From NCBI GenBank assembly GCA_029883265.1, contig JAOUJM010000010.1, positions 1-48,746 of the forward strand: a stretch of 48,746 nucleotides of DNA, written 5' to 3'. Below are positions 8,477 through 17,732 of the stretch, one piece after another (position 1 is the stretch's first letter; each line of letters starts with the position of its first letter). A model generated the notes under the pieces. It was not told the DNA's origin, did no database searches, and saw only the letters and a list, made by a program, of their open reading frames with translations. This DNA comes from Gammaproteobacteria bacterium (GTDB lineage Bacteria; Pseudomonadota; Gammaproteobacteria; S012-40). Position numbers and translations under genes: made by a program.

Positions 8477-10405
8477 ATGCATATAAATGGATCAAAAGAA
8501 TTGGTAAAACCCATGCTTGACTACGAAAAATTACTGCAACAACTCCCTCACGCCATTTGCCTGCTCGATCCGGCGACACTAGCGATCGTTAATATTAATC
8601 ACACAGGAAAAGTATTGCTAGGCAATAACCAAGACACTAGCAGTAAAAATAGTGATTTCTGGTTGAAATACTTACATCCTGATGACGCTCCCAACGTTTT
8701 AGCACAGTTACAACAGGTGAGTGAGCAGCAAGATCAAACCATCGAATTCCGCCTTGGGTCCATCAAGAGAAAATTTCTATGGCTTCAAATGCATGCTCAA
8801 ATATTTCAAACAACCGACAATAGTGAGCCACTCATACTGGCAACCTTGATTGATCTTAGCGACACCTATAATCAGATGCAGACGGCGCAACAGAATTTAG
8901 TTGAGTTAGTTGAAAACAGCGCAACTGTGGTTTATCGTTGCGAGCCATCAGACACCTTTCCCGCCACTTTTATTAGCCACAATGTAACCAGACAACTGGG
9001 TTATCAACCCGAGGATTTTATAAATAACCCGAATTTTTGGGCTTCTAATATCCACCCCGATGACCGAGAAGAGATTTTCAATAATCTTGGACAATTATTT
9101 GAACATGGATTCCATAGTCACGAATACCGCTTTCAACATAGCCAAGGACATTATGTTTGGATGCATGATGAATTACGCCTCAGTTATGATGCTAATGGTG
9201 AAGTCAAAGACATTGTCGGTAATTGGCTCGATATTACGCAATCAAAAGAATTAGAGCTTTCTAAAATTGCCGCAGAAAAAAAATATCAACATGCGAAAAA
9301 AATGCAAGCCATCGGCACACTAGCCGGAGGTATTGCACACGAATTCAACAATTTACTCGGTATTATCATGGGCTATACCGATTTGTTAAAAGCAATCACC
9401 CAGCTTGAGAAAGAACAAAGCTATCTCGAGCAGATTTCCAACGCCACCTATAGGGCAAAAACACTGGTTGAACAGATGCTCGCCTTGGGACACCGTAGCT
9501 CTAAAAATTTACAAGCTATTAATTTATGGCGACAACTCCCTGAAGAACTCGCTTTTCTTCAGGACATCACTGCAAATTCAATTGATATTAATTTTAACGG
9601 CTCAATCGATCCTAGCTTGGTCACAATTGATTTACAGGAATTGCGTCAAATTCTCATCAATTTAATGCAAAACGCGTCCTATGCGATGGAACACCACGGC
9701 CAAGTCAATATAACACTAAGCAAAAAATTCCTTTCAACCGCATCAAAATCATTGGCGGCGGGCAATTATGTTTGTTTGGAATTTTCTGATAATGGGCATG
9801 GCATGAGTAAAGATGTTTGTGCTCGAATTTTTGAGCCTTTTTTTACCACCAAATCGGTCGGTGAAGGCACCGGCATGGGGCTCGCTGTAGCCTATAGCAT
9901 AATGCAAAGCTATGGTGGCGGAATCAGCGTGAGCAGCGACCTTAATCAGGGCGCGTGTTTTAAATTGTTTTTCCCGATAAATGAAGCCCAAACTGAAGCG
10001 ATTGAAAAATTCAGCTTGGCTACAAAATCCATCAATAAGACACTCCAGATTTTATTTGTCGATGATGAACCTCTGTATTGCCGACTCATGAAAGCCATTA
10101 TAGAAAAAACCAAATATCAGGTGACTACCGCTAAAAATGCAACTCAAGCAATTTCCTTTGTGCGTAACAATCCAAATTCGTTTGGTTTAATTATTACCGA
10201 TCAACTTATGCCAGACATGCTCGGTACTGAAATGGCAAAAATTCTTTTAGAGATCAATCCAGAATTGAATATTATTCTTGCAACCGGCTACAGCAAAGGT
10301 ATTGATAAACATGCGCTGAAATCTCAAGGCATTCAATCGGTCTTATTAAAACCCTTTTCTGAATCCCAGTTACTTGAGGAAATTGAGAATTTCATCGCCA
10401 CCTAA
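8477..10405 (+). CDS. hybrid sensor histidine kinase (PAS-PAS-HisKA-HATPase-REC)
   Basis: Starting at the ATG at 8477 (AGG eleven bases upstream; 642 aa), the protein has two PAS domains (about 16-130 and 141-258, each with the WxxxIHPDD or WLKYLHPDD type of PAS-fold-3 motif), a HisKA dimerisation helix with phospho-acceptor His288 in GGIAHEFNN, a HATPase domain (N box NLMQNASYAM near 396-404, DNGHGM, FFTTKSVGEGTGMGL) and a C-terminal receiver with the FVDDEP acidic pocket and phospho-Asp575 in IITDQLMP. No membrane segment is visible, so it is a soluble sensor. There is no output-domain partner next to it. The alternative starts are a TTG at 8405 and an ATG at 8513. Confidence 0.92.
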   Translation: MHINGSKELVKPMLDYEKLLQQLPHAICLLDPATLAIVNINHTGKVLLGNNQDTSSKNSDFWLKYLHPDDAPNVLAQLQQVSEQQDQTIEFRLGSIKRKFLWLQMHAQIFQTTDNSEPLILATLIDLSDTYNQMQTAQQNLVELVENSATVVYRCEPSDTFPATFISHNVTRQLGYQPEDFINNPNFWASNIHPDDREEIFNNLGQLFEHGFHSHEYRFQHSQGHYVWMHDELRLSYDANGEVKDIVGNWLDITQSKELELSKIAAEKKYQHAKKMQAIGTLAGGIAHEFNNLLGIIMGYTDLLKAITQLEKEQSYLEQISNATYRAKTLVEQMLALGHRSSKNLQAINLWRQLPEELAFLQDITANSIDINFNGSIDPSLVTIDLQELRQILINLMQNASYAMEHHGQVNITLSKKFLSTASKSLAAGNYVCLEFSDNGHGMSKDVCARIFEPFFTTKSVGEGTGMGLAVAYSIMQSYGGGISVSSDLNQGACFKLFFPINEAQTEAIEKFSLATKSINKTLQILFVDDEPLYCRLMKAIIEKTKYQVTTAKNATQAISFVRNNPNSFGLIITDQLMPDMLGTEMAKILLEINPELNIILATGYSKGIDKHALKSQGIQSVLLKPFSESQLLEEIENFIAT

Positions 10406-10413
10406 CGATCAAA

Positions 10414-10767
10414 TCAGTGCGAGTCACGACCCAATAAGACTTGCAGGTTGAGGTAAATTTTGTTTAAACCATGCAGTAGTTTCTGATAAATTTTCTCACG
10501 CGTTGACGTACAGCAAGACACGTGCAATTGCCCCAATTGCGCTCCAATCTGCATAAGCTGCTCCTCTACTTGGTTTAATTGTGAAACATCAGACCTGATA
10601 TTTAAGGTATTTTCGCATTGATGAAAGACTACTAATAGTTTTTGCATAGATTGACTACGTTCAGCCATGCAACAGCTTTGTTGCAACTGATACAAGTTGT
10701 TTTTACAAAGCTCTAATTGGTGTAGTGTGTGTTGCATGATCGTCGTTTGGCTAGTTTCAGCGTACAT
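10414..10767 (-). CDS. small helical protein with duplicated Cys-Cys motif, unknown function
   Basis: I do not recognise this 117-aa protein. It is predicted almost entirely helical and contains an internal duplication. Residues 25-45 and 78-98 share the pattern LxQLxxSCCxxxxRxxxxQKLL at an offset of 53 residues. The four paired cysteines (32, 33, 85, 86) plus Cys21 and Cys51 could bind a metal or a cluster, or form disulphides. There is no signal peptide. GGGAG lies seven bases before the ATG. It ends nine bases from the end of the convergent hybrid kinase gene. The good ribosome-binding site and the repeat argue that it is real. Confidence 0.65.
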   Translation of the reverse strand: MYAETSQTTIMQHTLHQLELCKNNLYQLQQSCCMAERSQSMQKLLVVFHQCENTLNIRSDVSQLNQVEEQLMQIGAQLGQLHVSCCTSTREKIYQKLLHGLNKIYLNLQVLLGRDSH

Positions 10768-10961
10768 GGCTTACTCCCTGATCGATGGGTTTCAAAACAA
10801 AAGTATAAACCTGGGACATGCGCCAAACTCAAGAAAAAAAAACAAGAATTAAATGAAAACAGCAATAATTAGATTTCAGTGCCGACAGCGTGATTAGCAC
10901 TCAACACGGTTCAGAGGGAAGTGTGGCTTCTAGGCAATCAAGCAAGATGATAAATTGTGTT

Positions 10962-11705
10962 TTATTTAGTTAAACGCTGGCGCCTGGCCTCAAACAAACA
11001 AACAGCGGCGGCAACCGATGCATTTAAACTTTCAACACTGCCTTGCATGGGAATTTTCATTAAATAGTCACAGTGTTCTTCGGTCAAACGTCGCAGCCCT
11101 TTGCCTTCTGCGCCAATAACAATTGCACTAGCACCGGTAAAATCCAGGTCATAAAGTGTTTGATCGGCATTTGCTGAGGCACCACTAATCCACACACCAA
11201 GTTCCTGCAATCGTTTAATGGTTCGCGCTAAATTCGTCACCTGAACAAACGGAATGGTTTCCGCCGCGCCCACCGCTGTTTTACGCACCACAGGCGTTAG
11301 CCCAACGGATTTATCTTTAGGTGCAATAACTGCATCAACACCTACAGCATCAGCTGTGCGCAAACAGGCACCCAGATTATGCGGATCTTGAATACCATCA
11401 AGAATTAATAATAGCGGCGCATGTGCCTGTTGGCTTATCAGATTTTCTAAAAATGCCTCATCAAGACTGGTCATGCCACGCGATTGCGCAATGACACCTT
11501 GATGACGCGCACCATCAACAAGATCGTCGAGTTGTCGTCTTGGTAAATAACGAATTGGAATGTTGTTTTGATTGGCTAAGGCTTCAATTTCATTAATACG
11601 CTGATTACGATCCCGACTGTCCTGCAATAAAACTTCGAAGATATTACTCGGATCCTTCTGCAAAACTGCGCGCACCGTATGCACGCCATAAATCATCTCG
11701 CTCAT
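10962..11705 (-). CDS. rlmB: 23S rRNA (guanosine-2'-O-)-methyltransferase RlmB
   Basis: RlmB methylates the ribose of G2251 (E. coli numbering) in the P loop of 23S rRNA. The 247-aa protein has the N-terminal substrate-binding domain (MSEMIYGVHTVRAVLQ) and a SPOUT domain with the three motifs: NLGACLRTADAVGVDAVI, IVIGAEGKGLRRL and the knotted IPMQGSVESLNASVAAAV. Its start lies two bases after the rnr stop, so rnr-rlmB form an operon as in E. coli. Confidence 0.97.
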   Translation of the reverse strand: MSEMIYGVHTVRAVLQKDPSNIFEVLLQDSRDRNQRINEIEALANQNNIPIRYLPRRQLDDLVDGARHQGVIAQSRGMTSLDEAFLENLISQQAHAPLLLILDGIQDPHNLGACLRTADAVGVDAVIAPKDKSVGLTPVVRKTAVGAAETIPFVQVTNLARTIKRLQELGVWISGASANADQTLYDLDFTGASAIVIGAEGKGLRRLTEEHCDYLMKIPMQGSVESLNASVAAAVCLFEARRQRLTK

Positions 11706-11707
11706 GC

Positions 11708-13969
11708 TTAACGCCTTGGTCTGGCTTTTTTATGTTGTTTATTGGCTTTGTGTCGACGCCCGGTTTTTTTTGCGCTTCTGTCTTTGGTACGACGCTCGGC
11801 CAATTCAAAATCAACTTTACGATCATCCAAATTGACACGCATAACTTTAATTCGCACGGGATCAGATAAGCGATAAATCTTACGACTACGTTCACCCACC
11901 AGACGATGATTGACTGCATCAAAGTGATAATAATCATTATCTAACGCGGTAATATGCACCAAACCTTCAACAAACAAGTCATCAAGCTCCACAAACAAAC
12001 CAAAACTTGTTACCGCACTAATACGCCCATTAAATCCTTCACCCACTTTATCCTGCAAGAACTCACACTTTAACCAGTCAGTGACGTCACGTGTCGCTTC
12101 ATCAGCTCGACGCTCGGTGCGCGAACAGTGTTCACCGATCAACTCCATATCGGAATGAGAATAATGAAAACTTTTAGCTTTGCGTTTATGAATTAAGTGC
12201 TTGAGAGCCCGATGAACCATTAAATCCGGATAACGACGAATCGGTGAGGTGAAATGGGCGTAGGCATCAAATGCCAAACCAAAATGACCTTGATTATCGG
12301 GACAATAGACCGCTTGGCTCAAACTGCGCAATAATACCATATTAATTAAATGCGCATCCGGGCGTGTTTTGACTTGTTGCAGTAGCTTTGCATAATGTTT
12401 AGGCTGCGGTGAAGATGTGGCTTTACCTGGCATGGTTAAACCAAACTCTGATAGAAAAGCTTTTAAATCTTCAAATTTCTCATCGGACGGACCGGTATGC
12501 ACTCGATATAAGGTTGGGAAATGATTTCGTTGTAAAATATCGGCCGCAGCCACATTGGCGATAATCATGAACTCTTCTATCAAACGATGCGCATTGTTAC
12601 GCACCACTGGCACTATACGATCAATTTTTTTCTGCTCGCCAAATACAATGCGAGTCTCTGTGGTTTCAAATTCGATCGCACCGCGTTTTTCGCGTCGCTT
12701 GGCAAGTATTTGGTAAAGCTCATACATAGCCTCTAAATGCGGCAACAGCTTTTTGAATCGTTTGCGTTCACTGGCGATACGCTCCTGCAATACAGCAGCG
12801 ACTTCGGTATAGGTCAACCGCGCAGCGGAACGCATAATGCCTTCAAAAAATCGATAAGAGAACACCGTGCCGTTGCTATTAAAAATGATCTCACAGACCA
12901 TACACAAACGATCCACATTAGGATTCAAAGAACACAAACCATTGGATAGCACTTCCGGCAACATGGGTATGACTCGGCCGGGAAAATAAACCGAATTGCC
13001 GCGATTAAATGCTTCTTTATCCAAAGCAGAATCTTTTTTCACATAGGATGCCACATCAGCAATAGCCACCAATAAACGATAGCCTTTTGCATGAGCTTCG
13101 ACATAAACCGCATCATCGAAATCTTTGGAGTCTTCGCCATCGATGGTAACTAACGGTAGTTGACGAATATCTTCTCTGTTTTGTTTGTTTTGCTCAGGAA
13201 CTTCTGCGCCGTAAATCGTGGCTTCCGATTTCACATCCATGGGCCAATCATTGGGCAACTCATGTGAGCGAATGGCAATATCAATCTCCATTCCTGGCGC
13301 CATGTGATCACCTAGAATTTTTTTGATTTCAGCGATAGGTTGTGAACGCCAGTTGGGTTGTTCGATAATGGTTGCTACAACAATTTGACCTTGAGTTGCA
13401 GCGCCACGTTTTTCAGGTGGTATCAAAATATCTTGGCTGAGGCGTTTATTCGAAGGAATGATTATGGAAATGCCATGTTCCTGATGAAAGCGTCCAACCA
13501 CTTCATGATTAGCGCGTTCCAAAACTTCGACCGGTGCTGCCTCACGACGGCCACGGTGATCCAAACCCATGACGCGTGCGACTACACGATCACCATGTAA
13601 GATACTACGCATACGCTTAGCGGTAATAAAAAGATCATCACCACCATCATCGGGTACTAAAAATCCGAAACCATCAGGGTGACCAATCACACGACCACGA
13701 ATTAAATCCATTTTTTTGACAATACCATAACCGCCTTTGCGATTACGAATCAGTTGCCCGTCACGCTCCATGGCACGTAAGCGACGGCGTAAACCTTCGA
13801 GCTCATCTTCGCTGTGAAGCTTAAAGTGTTCCGCAAGCTGCTGCTGAGACCACAATTGACCGGCATCGCCTAGGACTTTAAGAATAAACTCCCGACTCGG
13901 CACAGGGCTTTCGTATTTTTGCGCTTCGCGTTCAGCAAAAGGGTCTTGATCGAACCGGTTTTTCTTCAT
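11708..13969 (-). CDS. rnr: ribonuclease R
   Basis: RNase R is a processive 3'-5' exoribonuclease that degrades structured RNA and takes part in rRNA quality control. From the ATG at 13969 (753 aa) the order is a winged-helix RNase II N-terminal domain, two cold-shock domains, the RNB catalytic domain with the metal-binding aspartates in TIDGEDSKDFDDAVYV (about 265-280), an S1 domain (from about 640) and a Lys/Arg-rich tail that ends KKARPRR. A TTG seven codons upstream is an alternative start, with no better ribosome-binding site. It precedes rlmB by two bases. Confidence 0.96.
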   Translation of the reverse strand: MKKNRFDQDPFAEREAQKYESPVPSREFILKVLGDAGQLWSQQQLAEHFKLHSEDELEGLRRRLRAMERDGQLIRNRKGGYGIVKKMDLIRGRVIGHPDGFGFLVPDDGGDDLFITAKRMRSILHGDRVVARVMGLDHRGRREAAPVEVLERANHEVVGRFHQEHGISIIIPSNKRLSQDILIPPEKRGAATQGQIVVATIIEQPNWRSQPIAEIKKILGDHMAPGMEIDIAIRSHELPNDWPMDVKSEATIYGAEVPEQNKQNREDIRQLPLVTIDGEDSKDFDDAVYVEAHAKGYRLLVAIADVASYVKKDSALDKEAFNRGNSVYFPGRVIPMLPEVLSNGLCSLNPNVDRLCMVCEIIFNSNGTVFSYRFFEGIMRSAARLTYTEVAAVLQERIASERKRFKKLLPHLEAMYELYQILAKRREKRGAIEFETTETRIVFGEQKKIDRIVPVVRNNAHRLIEEFMIIANVAAADILQRNHFPTLYRVHTGPSDEKFEDLKAFLSEFGLTMPGKATSSPQPKHYAKLLQQVKTRPDAHLINMVLLRSLSQAVYCPDNQGHFGLAFDAYAHFTSPIRRYPDLMVHRALKHLIHKRKAKSFHYSHSDMELIGEHCSRTERRADEATRDVTDWLKCEFLQDKVGEGFNGRISAVTSFGLFVELDDLFVEGLVHITALDNDYYHFDAVNHRLVGERSRKIYRLSDPVRIKVMRVNLDDRKVDFELAERRTKDRSAKKTGRRHKANKQHKKARPRR

Positions 13970-14162
13970 GTTTTGTTTCTCATGAAGCAATAGAGGTTTG
14001 TTGGAGTATTGGATACATAGATTTGTTCATTGTTTGCTTCGAACGCCCATTCTAACCCATATCAGCGAAAATTGTTACTGATTTAGCTCATTTAAAAGCA
14101 AGAACAGCGAAATTGACTCAATCTAAAATTTAATTTCTCGCTATAAGTTGATACAGGATTAA

Positions 14163-15545
14163 TCAGAAAACGAAATAAATAAAATCCAGCCGCGCCTGCG
14201 CATATGACAAGGTTACTAACAAAATGAGCAAGGACAATGCTACTTGTTTGGCCAAACTAAATCGTAGGAACTTATCATCAATTAAATAGCTGGCCACTCG
14301 TTTTTGAAATATCACGAATATGATAATCAAAGTACTTAACGTTGCCGGCACACTTGAACTGAATTCATAGGGTGGCACTAGCAGTTGGCGCAAAAACAGT
14401 ACCGCATCTGAAAAACTTTGCGCACGGAAAAACACCCATAATAGGCAGACACCATGAAACACGAGTAATTTTTTAACTAAATCTGACCAAAATGTTCCCG
14501 TTGAATCTACATCTTGGTGCTTTGTAAACACTCGTTCGGTGGCCAACCACACCCCATGTAGCAATCCCCAAATAATAAAATTCCAACTGGCACCATGCCA
14601 TAGGCCACCCAAGGTCATGGTCGCAATTAAGTTTGTTTGCGTATTTTTACGATTGCCTCCAAGCGGGATGTAGAGATAGTCACGTAGCCAAGTCGATAAA
14701 GTAATATGCCAACGCCGCCAGAATTCCCGTAAGGAACGCGAACTATATGGCGAGTTAAAATTAATCGGCAATTTGATTCCCAGCATTAAAGCACTGCCGA
14801 CGGCAATGGTGGAATAGCCCCAGAAGTCGCACAAAATCTGTATCGCGAACGCATAAATAGTCAACCAGGCCATGTGAGTTTGCAATTTATCGATGTGATC
14901 AAATCCATGATCCACAAATTGAGCCAAAGTATCCGCCACGGTAACTTTTAACATCAAGCCAGTAATAAAAAAGAAAAAGCCGAGTTGTAATTGATCAAAG
15001 CGAAATTCACGTTTGCTGAGTAATTGCGGCATAAATTCATGCGAACGAACAATTGGACCGGCGATTAACTGTCCATAAAAACCAACGAATACACTAAAAA
15101 TCAGAAAATTCTTTTCTGCATGAATTTTTTGTTTATACACATCGACCAGATACGCCACAATTTGAAACGTGAAAAAAGATATGCCTAAGGGCAACCATTG
15201 CGGCGGTACTGGCATATCAACCGATAAACCGAAGGTCGCTAGTACTTGCAAGAAACTTCGAGCTAAAAATTCCACATATTTAAAATAAACTAAAACCAAT
15301 AAGTTAATCACCACAGCAATGGTCAACCATTGCTTGCTTCGGGATTGATCAATTTTGATGGCCAGAAAATAATTGACGAGAATCGATCCTCCAATAATGA
15401 ACAGGCCTGGCCAATAAAACCATCCATAAAAAACAATGGATCCGATCGCGAGAAAAAACAGGCGCCATGATTGTTTTGGACTGAGCCAATAAGCTGCAAA
15501 AATAAACAAGTGCAAAAATACAAAAGTCGCACTATTAAAAAGCAT
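14163..15545 (-). CDS. MBOAT-family membrane O-acyltransferase (AlgI-like)
   Basis: This 460-aa polytopic protein belongs to the membrane-bound O-acyltransferase family that moves acetyl groups across the inner membrane to polysaccharides or peptidoglycan. The marker segments are PLGISFFTFQ (119-128), FWRRWHITLSTWLRDYLYIP (275-294) and LGGLWHGASWNFIIWGLLHG (312-331), which contains the conserved catalytic His317. GGAG lies seven bases before its ATG. It overlaps the end of the SGNH-like gene by 11 bases, so the two are cotranscribed, and such pairs act together. No polysaccharide synthase is nearby, so the acceptor is unknown. Confidence 0.93.
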   Translation of the reverse strand: MLFNSATFVFLHLFIFAAYWLSPKQSWRLFFLAIGSIVFYGWFYWPGLFIIGGSILVNYFLAIKIDQSRSKQWLTIAVVINLLVLVYFKYVEFLARSFLQVLATFGLSVDMPVPPQWLPLGISFFTFQIVAYLVDVYKQKIHAEKNFLIFSVFVGFYGQLIAGPIVRSHEFMPQLLSKREFRFDQLQLGFFFFITGLMLKVTVADTLAQFVDHGFDHIDKLQTHMAWLTIYAFAIQILCDFWGYSTIAVGSALMLGIKLPINFNSPYSSRSLREFWRRWHITLSTWLRDYLYIPLGGNRKNTQTNLIATMTLGGLWHGASWNFIIWGLLHGVWLATERVFTKHQDVDSTGTFWSDLVKKLLVFHGVCLLWVFFRAQSFSDAVLFLRQLLVPPYEFSSSVPATLSTLIIIFVIFQKRVASYLIDDKFLRFSLAKQVALSLLILLVTLSYAQARLDFIYFVF

Positions 15546-16584
15546 TGCTTTGCTCCACAGGCGTTAATAAAATTTCTTGCGCCAAAATCTGCGTCAGATT
15601 TCGTGACCAAATAGTACGTCCGATTTTATTCAAATGACTGCGATTTCGTGGATAAAAGAAAACTGCGCGCAAATTCTCGCAAGCGTGCATAATGAGTGGT
15701 GCTTGAGTGAGGTTCACAAACTGTTGATAAGAAGCTAAATGATGTGCACTGCATTCACGTTGCATAACCGCACCGGTCAGTGGTGGAACAAATAGAAATA
15801 AACGCACCCCGCGTTGCCGAGCTTTTTCTGCTATGGCTTCATAAACCTCTTGCGCATCCGAATTTTCGACTACACCTATACTCTGACTCGCATCAGCTTT
15901 AACAATATGGAGACGCCAATGGCGTCGATCGCTCTCATCCATAGGCGTTTCTGAATCCGCCCACGATTGAGTAATCAAGCCTCGACGAAACCATTCGGTG
16001 CCATCACTATAGTTTGCAAAAATCAATAAGGGCGATTGCAATAAATTATTGACTCGAAAACTTTTTCGGTAACGAACTAAGTAGGAGTATTTTGCCAGCG
16101 TTTTTTGCAGAAAATCTTCAACATTGGTTGCGGGTTCTTCTGAATAGAATGACGGGTTCCAGTTGCGATTGACTAACTGCGGATCAGATAATTCAATACC
16201 CAATACTTTCAAACCCGGTTTATCCAGAGCTTTATCCGCGACATAAGCCAAACGCTTTAAACTGGCGCCGGGCGAGGCGCCGTTAAAGACTTTTATATTT
16301 TTCCATTGCGAATGCTGTTGTGCCAGCTCATGCTGGATCACTTCGGGTTCGATTCCGTCTTGGGCACGCGAGCTACCGATAAATAAAATATCCGTCTTAT
16401 CCTGCAGACGAAACATTTGCAGCTTAAGTAATATATTTTCCTGTAAAGAAAATACCGACGCTTCATTTAAGCGGGTTAACAATTCTACACTAGCGATGGT
16501 TATTGCCAACACCACGAAAAAAGCTATTGTCTTATGTTTGAGTACTTGAATTGACACTACGTTTGTCCGTCCCGATAAACGCAA
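15535..16584 (-). CDS. membrane-anchored SGNH-like protein, partner of the MBOAT acyltransferase
   Basis: The protein (349 aa from a TTG; a GTG nine codons in is also possible) has one N-terminal membrane anchor (about 17-35) and a periplasmic domain with FIGSSRAQDGI (68-78), which fits the GDS block with candidate nucleophile Ser71, and a late SHLNKIGR that fits the block containing the catalytic histidine. This fold resembles AlgJ/AlgX-type and DltD-like partners that complete transfer of acyl groups in the periplasm. It lies immediately upstream of, and overlaps, the MBOAT gene. The start codon is uncertain because all candidates have weak ribosome-binding sites. Confidence 0.75.
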   Translation of the reverse strand: MRLSGRTNVVSIQVLKHKTIAFFVVLAITIASVELLTRLNEASVFSLQENILLKLQMFRLQDKTDILFIGSSRAQDGIEPEVIQHELAQQHSQWKNIKVFNGASPGASLKRLAYVADKALDKPGLKVLGIELSDPQLVNRNWNPSFYSEEPATNVEDFLQKTLAKYSYLVRYRKSFRVNNLLQSPLLIFANYSDGTEWFRRGLITQSWADSETPMDESDRRHWRLHIVKADASQSIGVVENSDAQEVYEAIAEKARQRGVRLFLFVPPLTGAVMQRECSAHHLASYQQFVNLTQAPLIMHACENLRAVFFYPRNRSHLNKIGRTIWSRNLTQILAQEILLTPVEQSNAF

Positions 16585-16668
16585 AACGATGGATATTCCA
16601 ATCGCTTATTCGAACGCCAACTTTAGCATATTTCAAGCCCGTTTAGCCAAATCAAAAAACAGTTGGGC

Positions 16669-17007
16669 TTAAGCAGCAACAAAAGCATAGGTATCGAAGT
16701 CCGCGTCAATCAACAATATAATTTCGGCAAATTCCGCGCTCGGTGATTCAGTACCAGGGTCATCACTACAATTACAACCGACCAACCAGGTCTGAAAAAA
16801 CACGCCTAGCTTGATTGAGAATTGAGAAGCATCGCGTTTGCTTTCGATATGCATAAACTGGCATAATTGATCATCAATACAAAACCCAGCATTCATCGCC
16901 TGCTGCAAAGGCAGTTCGTGAATTGATATTTGACTTAAAAATGCCTTCAAATTATCTATGTAGTGTGGCGTACCCCAACTCTGGAGGACATTGCTTATTG
17001 TGCTCAT
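16669..17007 (-). CDS. conserved hypothetical protein
   Basis: This 112-aa soluble protein shows a GCNCSDDP motif near residue 77 followed by an acidic segment and a hydrophobic strand (AEIILLIDADFDTYAFVA). I have the impression of a short conserved proteobacterial family with a GCSCADDP-like motif, but no function is known to me. There is no signal peptide. It stands alone, with 84 and 156 non-coding bases beside it. Confidence 0.65.
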   Translation of the reverse strand: MSTISNVLQSWGTPHYIDNLKAFLSQISIHELPLQQAMNAGFCIDDQLCQFMHIESKRDASQFSIKLGVFFQTWLVGCNCSDDPGTESPSAEFAEIILLIDADFDTYAFVAA

Positions 17008-17163
17008 TTGAATATTTCATTAATAATCACTACTGAAACCACAAATACATTGATTACCACCTGTGTGGATGTTCGCAGTAATTTCTGAACATTGACAAAA
17101 TTAGCAGAGCGAATCATTGCTCCGCTTCAAACCTTTTGCAATTTCACGATAACCAACTTTTTT

Positions 17164-17616
17164 CTACAACCAACGTCGCACACGCTGACAGTAATCATCA
17201 TACGCTGAACCAAAAATGGTTTTAAGTGCCTGTTCTTCGGGTTTAATATAAAACGCATTGGCTAAAAACACAAAAGCAATTAGAAATAAAATATTTATCC
17301 AATTTGCCAGTATCACAAACACTGAGAGCAACCATGTAAAAAAGCCAATATACATTGGATTACGCGAAAATTGATAACTACCGGATGTGACCAATGCGCT
17401 TGATTCCTGCGGCGTTAACGGATTAACCGTAGTTTGTGCGCGAATAAAACTAAGTGCACTCACAGCAATCACGATAAGCCCAAATAAAAATAGAACTGCA
17501 GCTACTACGAATTGAGACTCAAAAGTGAAACCTTGCAAAGTCACCAATCGAGCCGTAAGCGTCATCAACAATGACAGCAAAGCAACCATGAGTATGGGCA
17601 AACGAATTATTTTCAT
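17164..17616 (-). CDS. isoprenylcysteine carboxyl methyltransferase-like (ICMT/PEMT) membrane protein
   Basis: The 150-aa protein has about four membrane segments and the C-terminal signature of this family: GSYQFSRNPMYIGFF (about 92-106) and then KPEEQALKTIFGSAYDDYCQRVRRWL-type ending, where the Glu-Glu and the terminal Arg/Trp sit in the SAM-binding region. Bacterial members methylate lipids or small molecules, and the substrate is not evident here. The ATG has GGACGAG upstream. It is not obviously linked to the cob genes, which lie 116 bases away. Confidence 0.85.
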   Translation of the reverse strand: MKIIRLPILMVALLSLLMTLTARLVTLQGFTFESQFVVAAVLFLFGLIVIAVSALSFIRAQTTVNPLTPQESSALVTSGSYQFSRNPMYIGFFTWLLSVFVILANWINILFLIAFVFLANAFYIKPEEQALKTIFGSAYDDYCQRVRRWL

Positions 17617-17732
17617 ACTAACTCGTCCTTCAGTGCGAATAACAGGTCAGAAGCTTGCAATTTTAAAAATATTTTAAATGGCATTCAAATACCGTTTCCC
17701 ATAAATTTGTCACAATGCTTTTTGAGCACCAA

